Below the pieces are notes generated by a model, which saw only the letters and a list, made by a program, of their open reading frames with translations, was not told the origin of the DNA and did no database searches. Positions 26,698 to 36,680 of a stretch of DNA of 64,000 nucleotides are shown one piece after another. This stretch comes from Desulfosediminicola ganghwensis (GTDB taxonomy: Bacteria > Desulfobacterota > Desulfobulbia > Desulfobulbales > Desulfocapsaceae): contig NZ_CP050699.1 in assembly GCF_005116675.2 (NCBI RefSeq), positions 5,341,001 to 5,405,000 of the forward strand, written 5' to 3'. Each line of letters starts with the position of its first letter. Position 1 is the first letter of the stretch. The translations under genes and the position numbers were made by a program.

Positions 26698-27202
26698 CAA
26701 CTGCATGACTCGAATCCATCCGGATTATGGCTCATGCACGGGCCTGAAAATTTCGTACTCACCTGTTCTAACGCTTCAGGCCACTGCAATTGTGGCAGAC
26801 CAATCAAAAACTTCTTTTTGTGGGTATCCACCCATTTCCTGCCAAAGGGTTGCAGGATCGGATAGCGGGTTCAATGTACAGGATTAACCAGCATTTCTCA
26901 CAACCATTTTTCAGCGGTAAGCAGCAGCTATCACATGGTTACATGAAGCTTTCAAACTGTTACCGCTCCTCAACTGAACAGAACGTAAAGTTAACTCCGG
27001 TTACCCGGCAAATGTAAAAATTAAAAACATACTGGTAGAATCATAGGAGATACTTATCTTGGTGAATGTGAGAGTTTTTCCACTTGTTCCTACACATTCA
27101 GCCCCAGGATCTCAAGTATCTCGCTAAAGCTCAATCGTTGTTCATTCGTTTTACTTCATCATCACGAGCCTAACCTATTGATATCTTAACAGAGGGAATT
27201 TT
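26698..27202. other. Intergenic region before the PTS genes
   Basis: Of 505 bases, the only structure I see is an inverted repeat GGCCTGAA (26741-26748) with TTCAGGCC (26775-26782), without a T-tract. It may be a weak terminator of the kinase gene. The PTS promoter should lie here, but no convincing -35/-10 or operator was found. Short open frames in this stretch have no coding character. Confidence 0.4.
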
Positions 27203-29728
27203 ATGGAGAAGATTACCATCAAGGCTCCACTATCAGGTGTCATCTACCCTATCGAACAGGTTCCTGACCCTGTTTTCTCGCAGAAAATGGTTGGTGACGG
27301 AATCGCCATCGATCCGATCAACTCTGTTCTCACCGCCCCTTTCGACGGCAAGGTGACCCAGTTGCACAGTGCCCTGCATGCCATCACAGTCACCCATGCC
27401 TCCGGCCTGGAGGTGATGATGCACATTGGTCTGGACACTGTGTCGCTCAAGGCTGAAGGTTTCAGTCCGTTCGTTACAGAAGGTCAGTCGGTCAGACAGA
27501 ATGATAAACTGATTGAATTCGATACCGACTTTATCGCCACCAATGCCAAGAGCCTCATGACTCAGGTTATCCTGACCAACGGCGAGGTTGTTGAAAGCAT
27601 TGAAAAATCGTCAGGTAGCGCGAAAGCGGGCGAGACAGACCTGCTGCTCGTCACCATGAGAGTAGCTGCAGCAGAAGCGGAGGAAATAGGCAAAGAAGTC
27701 ATCTCGGAAGCAGTTATTATACCAAATATCACCGGCCTTCACGCCAGACCCGCAGCCGTTCTGGCCGGGCTTGCCAAGAAATTCTCTGCAAAGATAGAAC
27801 TCATCAAAGATGACGTTTCCGGCAATGCCAAGAGTGTCGTTGGTCTCATGAAGCTCAATATCTCATTTCAGGATAAGGTTCAGCTCCGTGCCGTGGGAAC
27901 AGACGCAGCCGAAGCCGTGGCTGAGATATTGCCACAGCTTGAAAGCGGGCTTGGCGATGAAGGTACTGTGCCGCTTGCCGCGCCAGCATCTATCGAAGTT
28001 CCACCAGACCGCGCTGCACCGGCACCACCCCGGAGTGGAGACCCCAATTTACTGCTCGGCGTTTGTGCATCCCCTGGTATTGCCGTCGGTACAGCGGTGC
28101 AGGTAAAGAAAGAGAAATTCGATTTTGCAGAAGAGGCGGGTGACCCGTACACCGAAAACGTTCGCCTCGCCAAAGCCACGGAAAATGCCAAAAATTACCT
28201 TGAAGCTTTGCAGATGAATCTGCATATGCAATCCAACCCGGCCAAAGCAGCGATATTTGCAGCCCATCGTGAGATTCTTGATGATCCGGATCTTTTAGAT
28301 ATCGCTAAAAGTCTCATAGCCAAAGGAAAAAGCGCTGAATATGGCTGGCAACGCGCATTCTCCTCTTATGCTAAACAACTCGAGAACCTCAAAAACGAGG
28401 TACTCAGAGAACGCGCCAACGACTTGCGCGATGTCGGTCACAGGGTACTCAGAATTCTAACCGGTAAGGAATCTGAAGAACTCACTTTACCGGAACAGGC
28501 TATTATCGTAGCCGAAGAACTTACGCCTTCTTTTACCGTGACCATGGATACTTCCAAAGTCATGGGATTCTGTACCACCACAGGGGGCGCCACCTCCCAC
28601 GTGGCAATTCTAGCCAGAGCCCTGGATATCCCCGCACTTGTCGGCATCGAGGCCAGTGCTTTGGATATCAAAAACGGGACCACTCTGATTCTTGACGGCA
28701 CCAGGGGCTCCCTCAGGATCGACCCGTCAGATGAACTTATTAAGGAAACCATTGAGCAGAAAAACCTGCTCAAGAAACAACGAGAGAAAGACCTGGCTGC
28801 CGCCATGGAACCAGCCACAACGCTGGATGGTAAAAACATTGAGGTTGTCGCTAATATCGGCGGGGTTGACGAAGCCAAACAATCTGTTAAATCCGGTGGC
28901 GAGGGTGTCGGTCTGCTACGTTCAGAGTTCCTCTTTATAGACAGGATGACCGCCCCGACCGAGGATGAGCAGTATGAAGTGTACAGGGCCGTGCTTGATG
29001 CTCTTGAGGGGAGACCGCTCATAGTTCGTACCCTGGATGTTGGTGGCGACAAACCACTCCCATACCTGCCCATGCCCACCGAAGAGAATCCGTTCCTCGG
29101 TCAGCGCGGCATTCGAATCGGCCTTGAGCGCCCTGAACTGTTCAGGGTGCAGGCCAGGGCAATCCTGAGGGCCGGTTCTCACGGTAAGATCCGCATCATG
29201 TTTCCCATGGTTTCAACCATTCAGGAAATTCGCGACGCCAAGACAATGCTCGAAGAAGAGCGCACCAAACTTGGGGTGGACCCCGTTGAAGTGGGAATCA
29301 TGGTTGAGGTGCCTTCAACAGCAATCATTGCCCGGCAATTCGCCAGGGAAGTCGATTTCTTCTCGGTCGGCACCAACGATCTCACCCAGTATAGCCTGGC
29401 CATGGATCGGGGGCATCCAAAACTCGCTGCCAAGATCAGCGCCTTAAACCCAGCGGTACTCAAACTGATTAAGCTCGCCACGGAAGGTGCGCACCTTGAA
29501 GGAAAGTGGATCGGTGTCTGTGGCGGCCTCGCCTCAGACCCGGATGCTGTGCCCATACTGGTAGGCCTGGGCGTTGATGAGTTGTCTGTTTCAGTTCCGG
29601 TATTGCCGTCGATAAAGGCCGAAGTTCGCAAGTGGTCGGAAATGGACTGCAAAAACCTGGCTGAGAGTGCTCTGGAATGTATTTCCGGCGCCGATGTCCG
29701 TGAACTGATTGCTCAAGCGAGGAAGTAA
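27203..29728 (+). CDS. PTS fusion protein EIIA-HPr-EI, 841 aa
   Basis: Three phosphotransfer modules are fused. EIIA of the glucose class spans residues 1-150, with active-site His H74 (VMMHIGLDTV) and H59 nearby. HPr spans about 168-252, with H180 in GLHARPA and the regulatory Ser region NAKSVVGLM. Enzyme I spans about 283-841, with H466 in GGATSHVAILA, the PEP-binding segments GGDKPLPYL and GTNDLTQYSLAMDR, and the catalytic Cys in GVCGGLASDP. It takes phosphate from PEP and passes it to the IIB domains of the membrane protein encoded next. This one polypeptide supplies all soluble PTS components; its gene stops just before the EIICB gene. Confidence 0.96.
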   Translation: MEKITIKAPLSGVIYPIEQVPDPVFSQKMVGDGIAIDPINSVLTAPFDGKVTQLHSALHAITVTHASGLEVMMHIGLDTVSLKAEGFSPFVTEGQSVRQNDKLIEFDTDFIATNAKSLMTQVILTNGEVVESIEKSSGSAKAGETDLLLVTMRVAAAEAEEIGKEVISEAVIIPNITGLHARPAAVLAGLAKKFSAKIELIKDDVSGNAKSVVGLMKLNISFQDKVQLRAVGTDAAEAVAEILPQLESGLGDEGTVPLAAPASIEVPPDRAAPAPPRSGDPNLLLGVCASPGIAVGTAVQVKKEKFDFAEEAGDPYTENVRLAKATENAKNYLEALQMNLHMQSNPAKAAIFAAHREILDDPDLLDIAKSLIAKGKSAEYGWQRAFSSYAKQLENLKNEVLRERANDLRDVGHRVLRILTGKESEELTLPEQAIIVAEELTPSFTVTMDTSKVMGFCTTTGGATSHVAILARALDIPALVGIEASALDIKNGTTLILDGTRGSLRIDPSDELIKETIEQKNLLKKQREKDLAAAMEPATTLDGKNIEVVANIGGVDEAKQSVKSGGEGVGLLRSEFLFIDRMTAPTEDEQYEVYRAVLDALEGRPLIVRTLDVGGDKPLPYLPMPTEENPFLGQRGIRIGLERPELFRVQARAILRAGSHGKIRIMFPMVSTIQEIRDAKTMLEEERTKLGVDPVEVGIMVEVPSTAIIARQFAREVDFFSVGTNDLTQYSLAMDRGHPKLAAKISALNPAVLKLIKLATEGAHLEGKWIGVCGGLASDPDAVPILVGLGVDELSVSVPVLPSIKAEVRKWSEMDCKNLAESALECISGADVRELIAQARK

Positions 29729-29729
29729 C

Positions 29730-31514
29730 ATGATACAAGACCTCTGGAAAAACTCATTTTCCTTTCTGCAGAAAATCGGAAAGGCTCTTATGCTGCCGGT
29801 AGCAATCCTGCCGGCAGCCGGTATCCTGCTCGGTGTCGGTAGCGCCGGGTTCTCCTGGATTCCCGATATCATCAACAACGTTATGGCCTCAGCAGGCGGG
29901 GCTGTCTTCGGCAATCTGGCACTGCTGTTTGCGGTGGGTGTAGCGCTTGGGCTCACCCAGAACGACGGTGTTTCCGCCCTCTCCGCTACAGTCGGTTATG
30001 CGGTTATGGTGGCAACGCTGGGGGTTATGGCCGCTATTCTTGACTTGGAGACCTCCACCGTCATGGGGATGGAATCCGTCGAAACCGGTGTCTTTGGAGG
30101 TATCGTTGCAGGTGGTCTTGCCGCCTATTTCTTCAACAAATATTACCGGATAAAACTACCAACATACCTCGGTTTCTTTGCCGGAAAGCGATTCGTACCG
30201 ATTGTCACCGCGTTTGGCGCAATCATCCTGGGTATCGCCTTGAGTTTTATCTGGCCTCCCATCCAGGGTGGCATTGACGCATTTTCCCATTGGGCCTCAA
30301 CCGGTAATACCGCCCTGGCCGTGACAATTTACGGATTTGTTGAAAGAATGCTGGTCCCATTTGGCCTCCATCACATCTGGAACGTGCCGTTCTTCTTTGA
30401 ACTCGGCACCTACACCACAGACAGCGGTGAAGTGGTTCGAGGCGTACTGAACCGCTTTTTTGCCGGCGACCGTGAAGCTGCTATTCTGGGTGGTGGTTTT
30501 GTCTTCAAGATGTTTGGTCTTCCCGCAGCGGCCCTGGCCATTTATCATACGGCCAAACCTGAAAATAAGGTGAAGACCGGCGGTATAATGCTATCAGCCG
30601 CGCTCACCACCTTCCTGACCGGTATCACCGAACCACTCGAATTTTCATTTCTCTTTCTTGCCCCACTGCTCTATCTCTTTCATGCACTTCTTTGTGCTGC
30701 CGCATTTTTCATTACCTACATGCTCGATGTTCGAATGGGTTACTCTTTCTCCCATGGGTTAATCGATTATCTGCTTTTTTATGCCATTGACATTAAACCA
30801 TGGATGCTGCTCATAATCGGTCCCGCCTTTGCTTCTGTCTATTACGTAGTTTTCCGGTTCGCCATTTCCATGTTCGACCTGAAAACTCCAGGTCGCGAAG
30901 ATGAAACCGATGAAGGTGCGGCAAAAGATACCGCAGCCGATGCCATGTCTAAACAACTTGTACTCGCCTTTGGTGGCAGGAGTAACATCGAAAGTCTGGA
31001 CGCCTGTATCACCCGCCTGCGTGTTGAAGTAAAAAACATGGATCTGGCCAGCCCTGATAAACTCAAAGCGCTCGGCGCTGCCGGGGTAGTTACCGTGGGC
31101 AATAACCTGCAAGCGATTTTCGGCCCGCAGTCTGAAAATCTGATGACCGATATGAGAATCTTTATGGATAGTGCTGGAGATGAAGCTGAGCTGACAGAGC
31201 AGGATAAGCCCTCTGCCGTCGCCTACAAAGAAGAGGAGATCAAACCAAAACTCCGCGACCACGAAGCACCGCAAAAGGTGGCTAACTGGCTGGTCGCACT
31301 TGGTGGTGCGTCTAACATCGCCTCAGTGGAGCACTGCGCCCAGACCCGGCTGAGGGTCACCATGAAGAACCGTGGCCTGGTTGATGAAACCGCCTTACGT
31401 CAGAGCGGCATTGACCATTTTATCAATATCGACGACTCAACCATGCACCTGCTGGTAGGATTGAATGCCGATCAATATTCGGCAGAGATGCGTGGACAGG
31501 TTGCCGGCGGGTAG
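29730..31514 (+). CDS. PTS EIICB transporter, glucose/GlcNAc class, with two IIB domains
   Basis: Residues 1-390 are the glucose-family IIC channel, starting FLQKIGKALMLPVAILPAAG and containing FGLPAAALAIYH and GITEPLEFSF. Two IIB domains follow. The first has its phospho-Cys in DACITRLRV and the second in EHCAQTRLRV. It imports and phosphorylates a hexose, probably glucose or N-acetylglucosamine; the sequence does not decide between them. The start at 29730 is preceded by GAGGAAGTAAC. It lies one base after the EI fusion gene, giving a self-contained two-gene PTS. The duplicated IIB is unusual; the second copy may be catalytic or regulatory. Confidence 0.92.
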   Translation: MIQDLWKNSFSFLQKIGKALMLPVAILPAAGILLGVGSAGFSWIPDIINNVMASAGGAVFGNLALLFAVGVALGLTQNDGVSALSATVGYAVMVATLGVMAAILDLETSTVMGMESVETGVFGGIVAGGLAAYFFNKYYRIKLPTYLGFFAGKRFVPIVTAFGAIILGIALSFIWPPIQGGIDAFSHWASTGNTALAVTIYGFVERMLVPFGLHHIWNVPFFFELGTYTTDSGEVVRGVLNRFFAGDREAAILGGGFVFKMFGLPAAALAIYHTAKPENKVKTGGIMLSAALTTFLTGITEPLEFSFLFLAPLLYLFHALLCAAAFFITYMLDVRMGYSFSHGLIDYLLFYAIDIKPWMLLIIGPAFASVYYVVFRFAISMFDLKTPGREDETDEGAAKDTAADAMSKQLVLAFGGRSNIESLDACITRLRVEVKNMDLASPDKLKALGAAGVVTVGNNLQAIFGPQSENLMTDMRIFMDSAGDEAELTEQDKPSAVAYKEEEIKPKLRDHEAPQKVANWLVALGGASNIASVEHCAQTRLRVTMKNRGLVDETALRQSGIDHFINIDDSTMHLLVGLNADQYSAEMRGQVAGG

Positions 31515-32042
31515 CTGGAAAAAAACAACTCTAGAAAACTCCAACCCCTTTACTGCCTCGCAGAAAGGGGTTACCTCGCTCCTGTTCCAAGGCGCTGCTG
31601 GGTATTGCTCTCCCTATCAGTCGAAGCAGGCCGGCCAGCATTACCGACTCAACAATGAACTATTGTTAGTGATCCGGAACTACTTACGTCCCACACCTCA
31701 CACCTACCCGCCCCCACAACCTCAATCAGCCGCGACGTTTTCCCTCCAACCAGTAAATACCGTCGCCCCGACTAGGTATTTACACCTGTTTGCAAGCAGT
31801 TAATTGTCTGAAAATATTGAAATCGGCTCAAGGCACTGATATATCAACCACAAGCCCCAAGACCCTAACACGCCGAACAATCCATATTCGCAAATTTCGT
31901 ACGAAATAGCAATTACTTACACTTCATTAACCGTGTTTTTTTATGTATCCCTGCTACTATCAGTCGATGCAGTCTACAACTGCTTCATTTCAGAATCTTT
32001 TGGGGAAAAGAATTACACAGGAAAACAGGAGAAATTGAGATC
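31515..32042. other. Intergenic region with two hairpins
   Basis: AACCCCTTT (31543-31551) pairs perfectly with AAAGGGGTT (31564-31572), and GTAAATACC (31753-31761) pairs with GGTATTTAC (31775-31783). Neither has a T-tract. The first is probably the end signal of the PTS operon; the role of the second is unclear. No gene is visible in the 528 bases. Confidence 0.45.
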
Positions 32043-33473
32043 ATGAAGGCAAGGCTAGAACAGGAAAAAAGACGCAAGATACTATCTTCAATCATCTTCA
32101 ACGTGGTTTTTACCGTCGGTGCAATACATTCAATCGGCACAGTAGGTTTCGCTGCTCCAATTACCTATGAAGGGGATTTGGGGACTAGTGAAGATTTTTT
32201 TGGCCAGGTCGTTGCAGGCAACAATTACTCGAATCCAACAGGATGGAGTTATTATGCTTTTGGAGCAAAAGCAGGCACCGTCATTACAATTAATGGACAC
32301 AGGCAGGAAAATGCCCTGGATCCAGTTGCCGGTGTTTTCAGCGGAATTTTTACAGATACCGCAGAATTGCCAGGCAGCTCGATAGGTTCCGGCATAACTT
32401 CGGCGGACGACAACATGGCAGAATTGCCTGGTTTTTCAGGCCCCTGGGCGGATCCGAGCATTTCTTTCGTCGTCCCGGACGACGGATTATATACCTATGC
32501 AATTTCCAGCTTTGTGAGCGGCGATCCTGGTATTGATGGTGTATACGATTACATGATTGTGGCTTACCATGTTGATAACTCAGTAGAATCCATGATAATG
32601 GCAAGGGCAGCCGCAGTCTCTACCGATGCTTTGTTGCACAATCAGGGCAAAGAAGAAAATGTTCTGATATCACAATATATCCACAATCAATACGATTTTA
32701 GTCAGGGTTTTCTTCAGGATTCCGGCCACAGGGGGATTACTCTCTGGGCAGTGCCGGTATACCGGAATCTGGATTTGGGGGAAGGGAAAACATTTCTGGG
32801 CGATGCCGACGGCACACGAAACGGCTTGTACGTGGGTATGGATATACTCCGTAGGAAAGATGTGCTTTGTGGAATCGCCTTCAAAGCACATCTTGAGGAG
32901 ATTCAATTCGACCTGTTCGAGACGGAAGTCCAGACATCAAGTGTAGGAGCTGCTCTCTATGGGGCCTATACCTTACCCTACGGTGTTATATTTCATGGTT
33001 CCGCAAGTTACGGATATATCCAGAATGATTTACAATACCAATTATGGGATCAAAAACCCGAGGATGAATACAATTCCCAACGATGGCTTGCCGCTGCCGG
33101 ACTAAGCAAAATGTTTCAGGTAGAGAGTTATCGATTCCTTATCGGCGGTAACTATATCTTTGGTTATGAATCTTCTGAAAAATTCAGTACAACAGACGGG
33201 ATACAGGTCAAAACGGATTCCGCTCAAGTGGATATCCTGGATCTGAACCTCGATGTGACCAAACAGGTCTTAGCTAATCTTGATGTCTATGGTTCACTCC
33301 ACTTCCAAACAGACCTGAACAGGTCTTTAGCTGACAAGGATTCCGGTGTCGATTTTTATCTGGGATTTATCACGGAACTCGATCCAGGTATCAGCTTTGA
33401 CTTACGGACCGTGATTGGAACCGGCGATATTGATGAGTATGGAATTCAGGGAACCCTGTCAATCCAACTCTAA
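32043..33473 (+). CDS. Exported protein with PPC-like domain and beta-barrel C-terminus
   Basis: The 476-residue protein has a long signal peptide (to about FAAPITYEG). Residues about 45-180 resemble a bacterial pre-peptidase C-terminal (PPC-like) beta-sandwich (GWSYYAFGAKAGTVITINGH, VPDDGLYTYAIS). From about residue 230 to the end, amphipathic strands alternate with aromatic residues and the chain ends GTLSIQL, as in autotransporter-type beta-barrels. I infer an outer-membrane barrel that displays or anchors a small domain. No protease or adhesin motif is seen. A ribosome site GGAGAAATTGAG lies upstream and a long hairpin lies downstream. Confidence 0.6.
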   Translation: MKARLEQEKRRKILSSIIFNVVFTVGAIHSIGTVGFAAPITYEGDLGTSEDFFGQVVAGNNYSNPTGWSYYAFGAKAGTVITINGHRQENALDPVAGVFSGIFTDTAELPGSSIGSGITSADDNMAELPGFSGPWADPSISFVVPDDGLYTYAISSFVSGDPGIDGVYDYMIVAYHVDNSVESMIMARAAAVSTDALLHNQGKEENVLISQYIHNQYDFSQGFLQDSGHRGITLWAVPVYRNLDLGEGKTFLGDADGTRNGLYVGMDILRRKDVLCGIAFKAHLEEIQFDLFETEVQTSSVGAALYGAYTLPYGVIFHGSASYGYIQNDLQYQLWDQKPEDEYNSQRWLAAAGLSKMFQVESYRFLIGGNYIFGYESSEKFSTTDGIQVKTDSAQVDILDLNLDVTKQVLANLDVYGSLHFQTDLNRSLADKDSGVDFYLGFITELDPGISFDLRTVIGTGDIDEYGIQGTLSIQL

Positions 33474-33487
33474 AGGTATGTATTGCG

Positions 33488-33528
33488 CATGACTTGCCGC
33501 CAGCCATACAATCTGGTGGCAAGTCATG
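33488..33528. terminator. Long hairpin between convergent genes
   Basis: CATGACTTGCCGCCAG (33488-33503) pairs with CTGGTGGCAAGTCATG (33513-33528) with a single G-T wobble. It separates two convergent genes and probably ends both transcripts, although no T-tract follows on either strand. Confidence 0.55.
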
Positions 33529-33542
33529 TAAAGATTAGCTTT

Positions 33543-35747
33543 TCAAATTATGTGCTCATTCTCCCGAACACCAGCGACATCCCCGATCGCCTCCCGCAAT
33601 CTGGTTGAGAGCTGTGACACTGAGAATGGCTTCTGGATAAAACCTTTACACCCTTTATCCAGGATTTCCTGTGCCTGGCCTTCGATACTGTAACCGCTAC
33701 AGAGTAGAATTCTTGCCTCGGGGTCTATTCGCTTCAGTCGATCAAACAGTTCTCCGCCACTCATATTGGGCATGATCATGTCCATTATCACTGCCTGTAT
33801 GTCGTTTTTATTCTGACTGTAGAGAGCAATGGCATCGAGACCGGACTGAGCGGTAAGCACTGTGTAACCAATAGACTCCAGAATCTTTTTTCCCACCTCT
33901 ATAATTACCGGCTCATCATCCACCAGCAGCACAGTGCCCGAACCGTAGATCACTTCCTCAACAGGTTCCGTTTTATAAATCACCTTCCTGGTAGTTACCG
34001 GAAGTAGCACGGTAAAGGTTGTTCCACAATCTTTTTCGCTGACAACCGATATTGTGCCCGAGTGATTGCGGATAATACCATAGACCATGGCCAACCCCAG
34101 GCCCGTCCCGCACCCAACCGGCTTGGTTGTGAAAAACGGATCAAAAATCTTCGCCATGGTCGCCTGATCCATTCCATGCCCGGTATCTGAGACTTTCATG
34201 CATACATATGGTCCAGGCGACAATTCGTATAATTGTGCCATGCCCGAATCCAACTCCACGTTACTGGTACTTACCTCAATGAAGCCACCATCCGGCATCG
34301 CCTGGGCTGCGTTGACAAGAAGGTTAATCAACACCTGCTCCATCTGATTGGCAGCCGCCTCAATAGAATTCAGGTCAGCACTCAACAGACTGTTTACAGA
34401 CACTTCTTTTCGAGTTCGACCAAACATGGAGATACACTTTTCTACGAGTGCGTTCAGATCGATTGGTAAGACCTCATATTTTCCACCCTGGGCAAAACCA
34501 AGCAACCTGCCGGTTAAATCGGCGGCACTGCTCAAGCATTCCTCAATAGAAGTCAGCTGAGCATGATCAGGATGGTCTTCAGGCAGTTGCGCCAGCATGA
34601 GCGAAGTTCTGCCCTGAATCCCCATCAACAGGTTGTTGAAATCATGAGCCACTCCACCGGCAAGGGTTCCCAGGGACTCAAGCCGCTGCGACTGTTGAAG
34701 TTGTTCCTCCAACTCGCGGCGAGCAGTCTCTTCCTGCTTGCGATGGGTTACATCTCTGGCGATCCCTCTGAACCCAAGAAGCTGCCCCTTATCGTCTCTA
34801 ATCGCTGTAAGAACTGTCTCTGCAAATTTGGTTTCACCGTTCTCTTTATTTATCTCAAGCTCTCTGGCTTCGCCGGGCTGCTTCGATTCAAGTACCTCCT
34901 GAAATATCTCCCGTATCTCCCGCCTTGCTTCCTCATCCTGGTAGTCAGCACTTCTCATAGCCAGCAATTCAGTCTCGCTGTAACCAAGCATCTCGCTCAT
35001 CGCCCGATTCACCAGAGTCAAATGGCCTTCACAATCAATCTCAAAGTAGCCTTCTTCTATACTTTCTATGATGTTTCGATATCGTCTTTCACTTGCGATA
35101 AGGGCTTGCTCATTCCTCTTGCGTTCGATGGCCAGAGCAACCTGGTCTGATACAGAAGTCAAAATCTCTAAATCGATCGGCCCAAACTGATGCGGATTCT
35201 CATAACACTGCGTTGCCATCACACCGATCACTTCTCCCTCTATCTTCAATGGCACACCAAGCCATACTTTCGGTGCGGTACCAATAATCCTATTCGCAGT
35301 CGCCCGTTTCCTCAGCGTTTCTTCGCCATGAAAAACAGGTTTGCCGGATGTTATTACCTCGCCAGTGAGAGATTTGTCTGTACGGAAAGGATCATAGGAC
35401 TTCAGTACAGGATCATTTGTATCTACAAAATAGGGGAAAAGGATTTTACTGACATCTTTGTGGTATATGGCGATAAAGAAATTGCTCAGGTTCATTACTT
35501 CGCCAAGTATGCGATGGATGGAAATGTAAAGGTCGGAGAGATTTTTCGTGGTGTTGACTGCGCTTGAAATACGAAACAAGGTGTTATTAATAAGCTCTGC
35601 ACGCTCACGTTCTGCCACCTGCTGCTTCAATCGCTTGTTGGCCTCGACCAATTCAGCACTGTCATCACGCATCTGCTCTCGCAATTTTTTTAGAGCATTT
35701 TTCGATATTTCCTTGAGCATCAGCCCCCGATCACTAGCTTCAACCAT
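33543..35747 (-). CDS. Hybrid sensor histidine kinase (GAF-PAS-HisKA-HATPase-REC), 734 aa
   Basis: A short N-terminal coiled coil is followed by a GAF domain (about 55-210), a PAS domain with PAC (about 218-340), a HisKA dimer domain with H368 in GGVAHDFNNLL, a Bergerat ATPase (DTGHGMDQATMAKIFDPFF, GTGLGLAMVYGI) and a C-terminal receiver with D655 in VIMDMIMPNMSGGE. No membrane segment is visible, so it senses an intracellular ligand or redox state. No response regulator with an output domain lies beside it, so its partner is elsewhere. It is apparently monocistronic. Confidence 0.94.
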   Translation of the reverse strand: MVEASDRGLMLKEISKNALKKLREQMRDDSAELVEANKRLKQQVAERERAELINNTLFRISSAVNTTKNLSDLYISIHRILGEVMNLSNFFIAIYHKDVSKILFPYFVDTNDPVLKSYDPFRTDKSLTGEVITSGKPVFHGEETLRKRATANRIIGTAPKVWLGVPLKIEGEVIGVMATQCYENPHQFGPIDLEILTSVSDQVALAIERKRNEQALIASERRYRNIIESIEEGYFEIDCEGHLTLVNRAMSEMLGYSETELLAMRSADYQDEEARREIREIFQEVLESKQPGEARELEINKENGETKFAETVLTAIRDDKGQLLGFRGIARDVTHRKQEETARRELEEQLQQSQRLESLGTLAGGVAHDFNNLLMGIQGRTSLMLAQLPEDHPDHAQLTSIEECLSSAADLTGRLLGFAQGGKYEVLPIDLNALVEKCISMFGRTRKEVSVNSLLSADLNSIEAAANQMEQVLINLLVNAAQAMPDGGFIEVSTSNVELDSGMAQLYELSPGPYVCMKVSDTGHGMDQATMAKIFDPFFTTKPVGCGTGLGLAMVYGIIRNHSGTISVVSEKDCGTTFTVLLPVTTRKVIYKTEPVEEVIYGSGTVLLVDDEPVIIEVGKKILESIGYTVLTAQSGLDAIALYSQNKNDIQAVIMDMIMPNMSGGELFDRLKRIDPEARILLCSGYSIEGQAQEILDKGCKGFIQKPFSVSQLSTRLREAIGDVAGVRENEHII

Positions 35748-36001
35748 TTCCTGTAATTATTAATTTGTGAGGAAGGATACACTCCCTCTGCTTGCTCCTT
35801 CAGAGCGTCGTTACTTGCCAACCCTCCCCCGAACAGTCAACCCGCATTAGGTTCTCGATATGTTATCTTACATTTACAAATATAACTCTCATTTTCAAGA
35901 AGATAGACAATAAATTATATCCCTGCCACATACTAGGTGCACCTCCTTGGCCAGGCTTTACCCCTGGGGTTTCCCGGCCAGATTCGCCAATTCAGCCGGG
36001 A

Positions 36002-36511
36002 CTATTTCAGAATCTGTTTTGGTCTGCGTATGTAATAGCGATAGTAGCCAACGATATTTGAACTGATAAATATTATTTCCATCACTACAGCCCCCGGAGA
36101 GCCCGCCAGGATATTATGGGCAAGCCAGAAGCAGGTTCCCACAAACATAATCTCTCTCAATCGTTTATCGTTTTTACTAAATGAGGCTACAGTTCCAAAC
36201 AATGCGCCAATAGTGCCCAAAACCGAAAGATGGCCCTCATATGTAAAGAAAAATACCAGCATGGTTATTGACAGGTATATCCACATTAAAACTCTGGCTG
36301 TCGAAAATATTGTTGTGAAAAAGCGGGTTGAGTTCAGCAGGGACAGGCAGGCTGCTGTCCAGTGCCCCAGGCACATGAAGTGAATTGAGATAAGCAGGCA
36401 GGATACCGCCAGGCAGGCGACGATATGAGTTCTATTCTTGAATTGAAACGAAAGCAGGTCTGTACAGATGGCAATACTGATAAGAATCTGGGAAGCTATA
36501 AAAAGGGACAT
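36002..36511 (-). CDS. YgjV-family inner membrane protein, 169 aa
   Basis: The protein is almost entirely hydrophobic, with about five to six membrane segments. FQFKNRTHIVACLAVSC, HFMCLGHWTAACLSLLNSTR, and the C-terminal AGSPGAVVMEIIFISSNIVGYYRYY match the YgjV/Imp family seen in many Gram-negatives. Function is unknown in the family. The ribosome site is poor. It stands alone between two divergent or convergent neighbours. Confidence 0.75.
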   Translation of the reverse strand: MSLFIASQILISIAICTDLLSFQFKNRTHIVACLAVSCLLISIHFMCLGHWTAACLSLLNSTRFFTTIFSTARVLMWIYLSITMLVFFFTYEGHLSVLGTIGALFGTVASFSKNDKRLREIMFVGTCFWLAHNILAGSPGAVVMEIIFISSNIVGYYRYYIRRPKQILK

Positions 36512-36680
36512 GAAGGGGGACTCTCTGAATATGCTGAAAACAAAAATGAAATCTAGAAAGAATCATCAGATATGATAGGAAAAATACTATACAGGTGCAA
36601 TCCGCTTTCGTCTAGAATCATTTCAACGTGCATCAGTTGACATCCCGCATCCATTTTTCATTTCACCGGAGGAGACAATT

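Noticed and set aside
26705-27017. Short open frames after the sensor kinase
   Set aside because: No ribosome site, no family resemblance and no coding-like composition; treated as intergenic.
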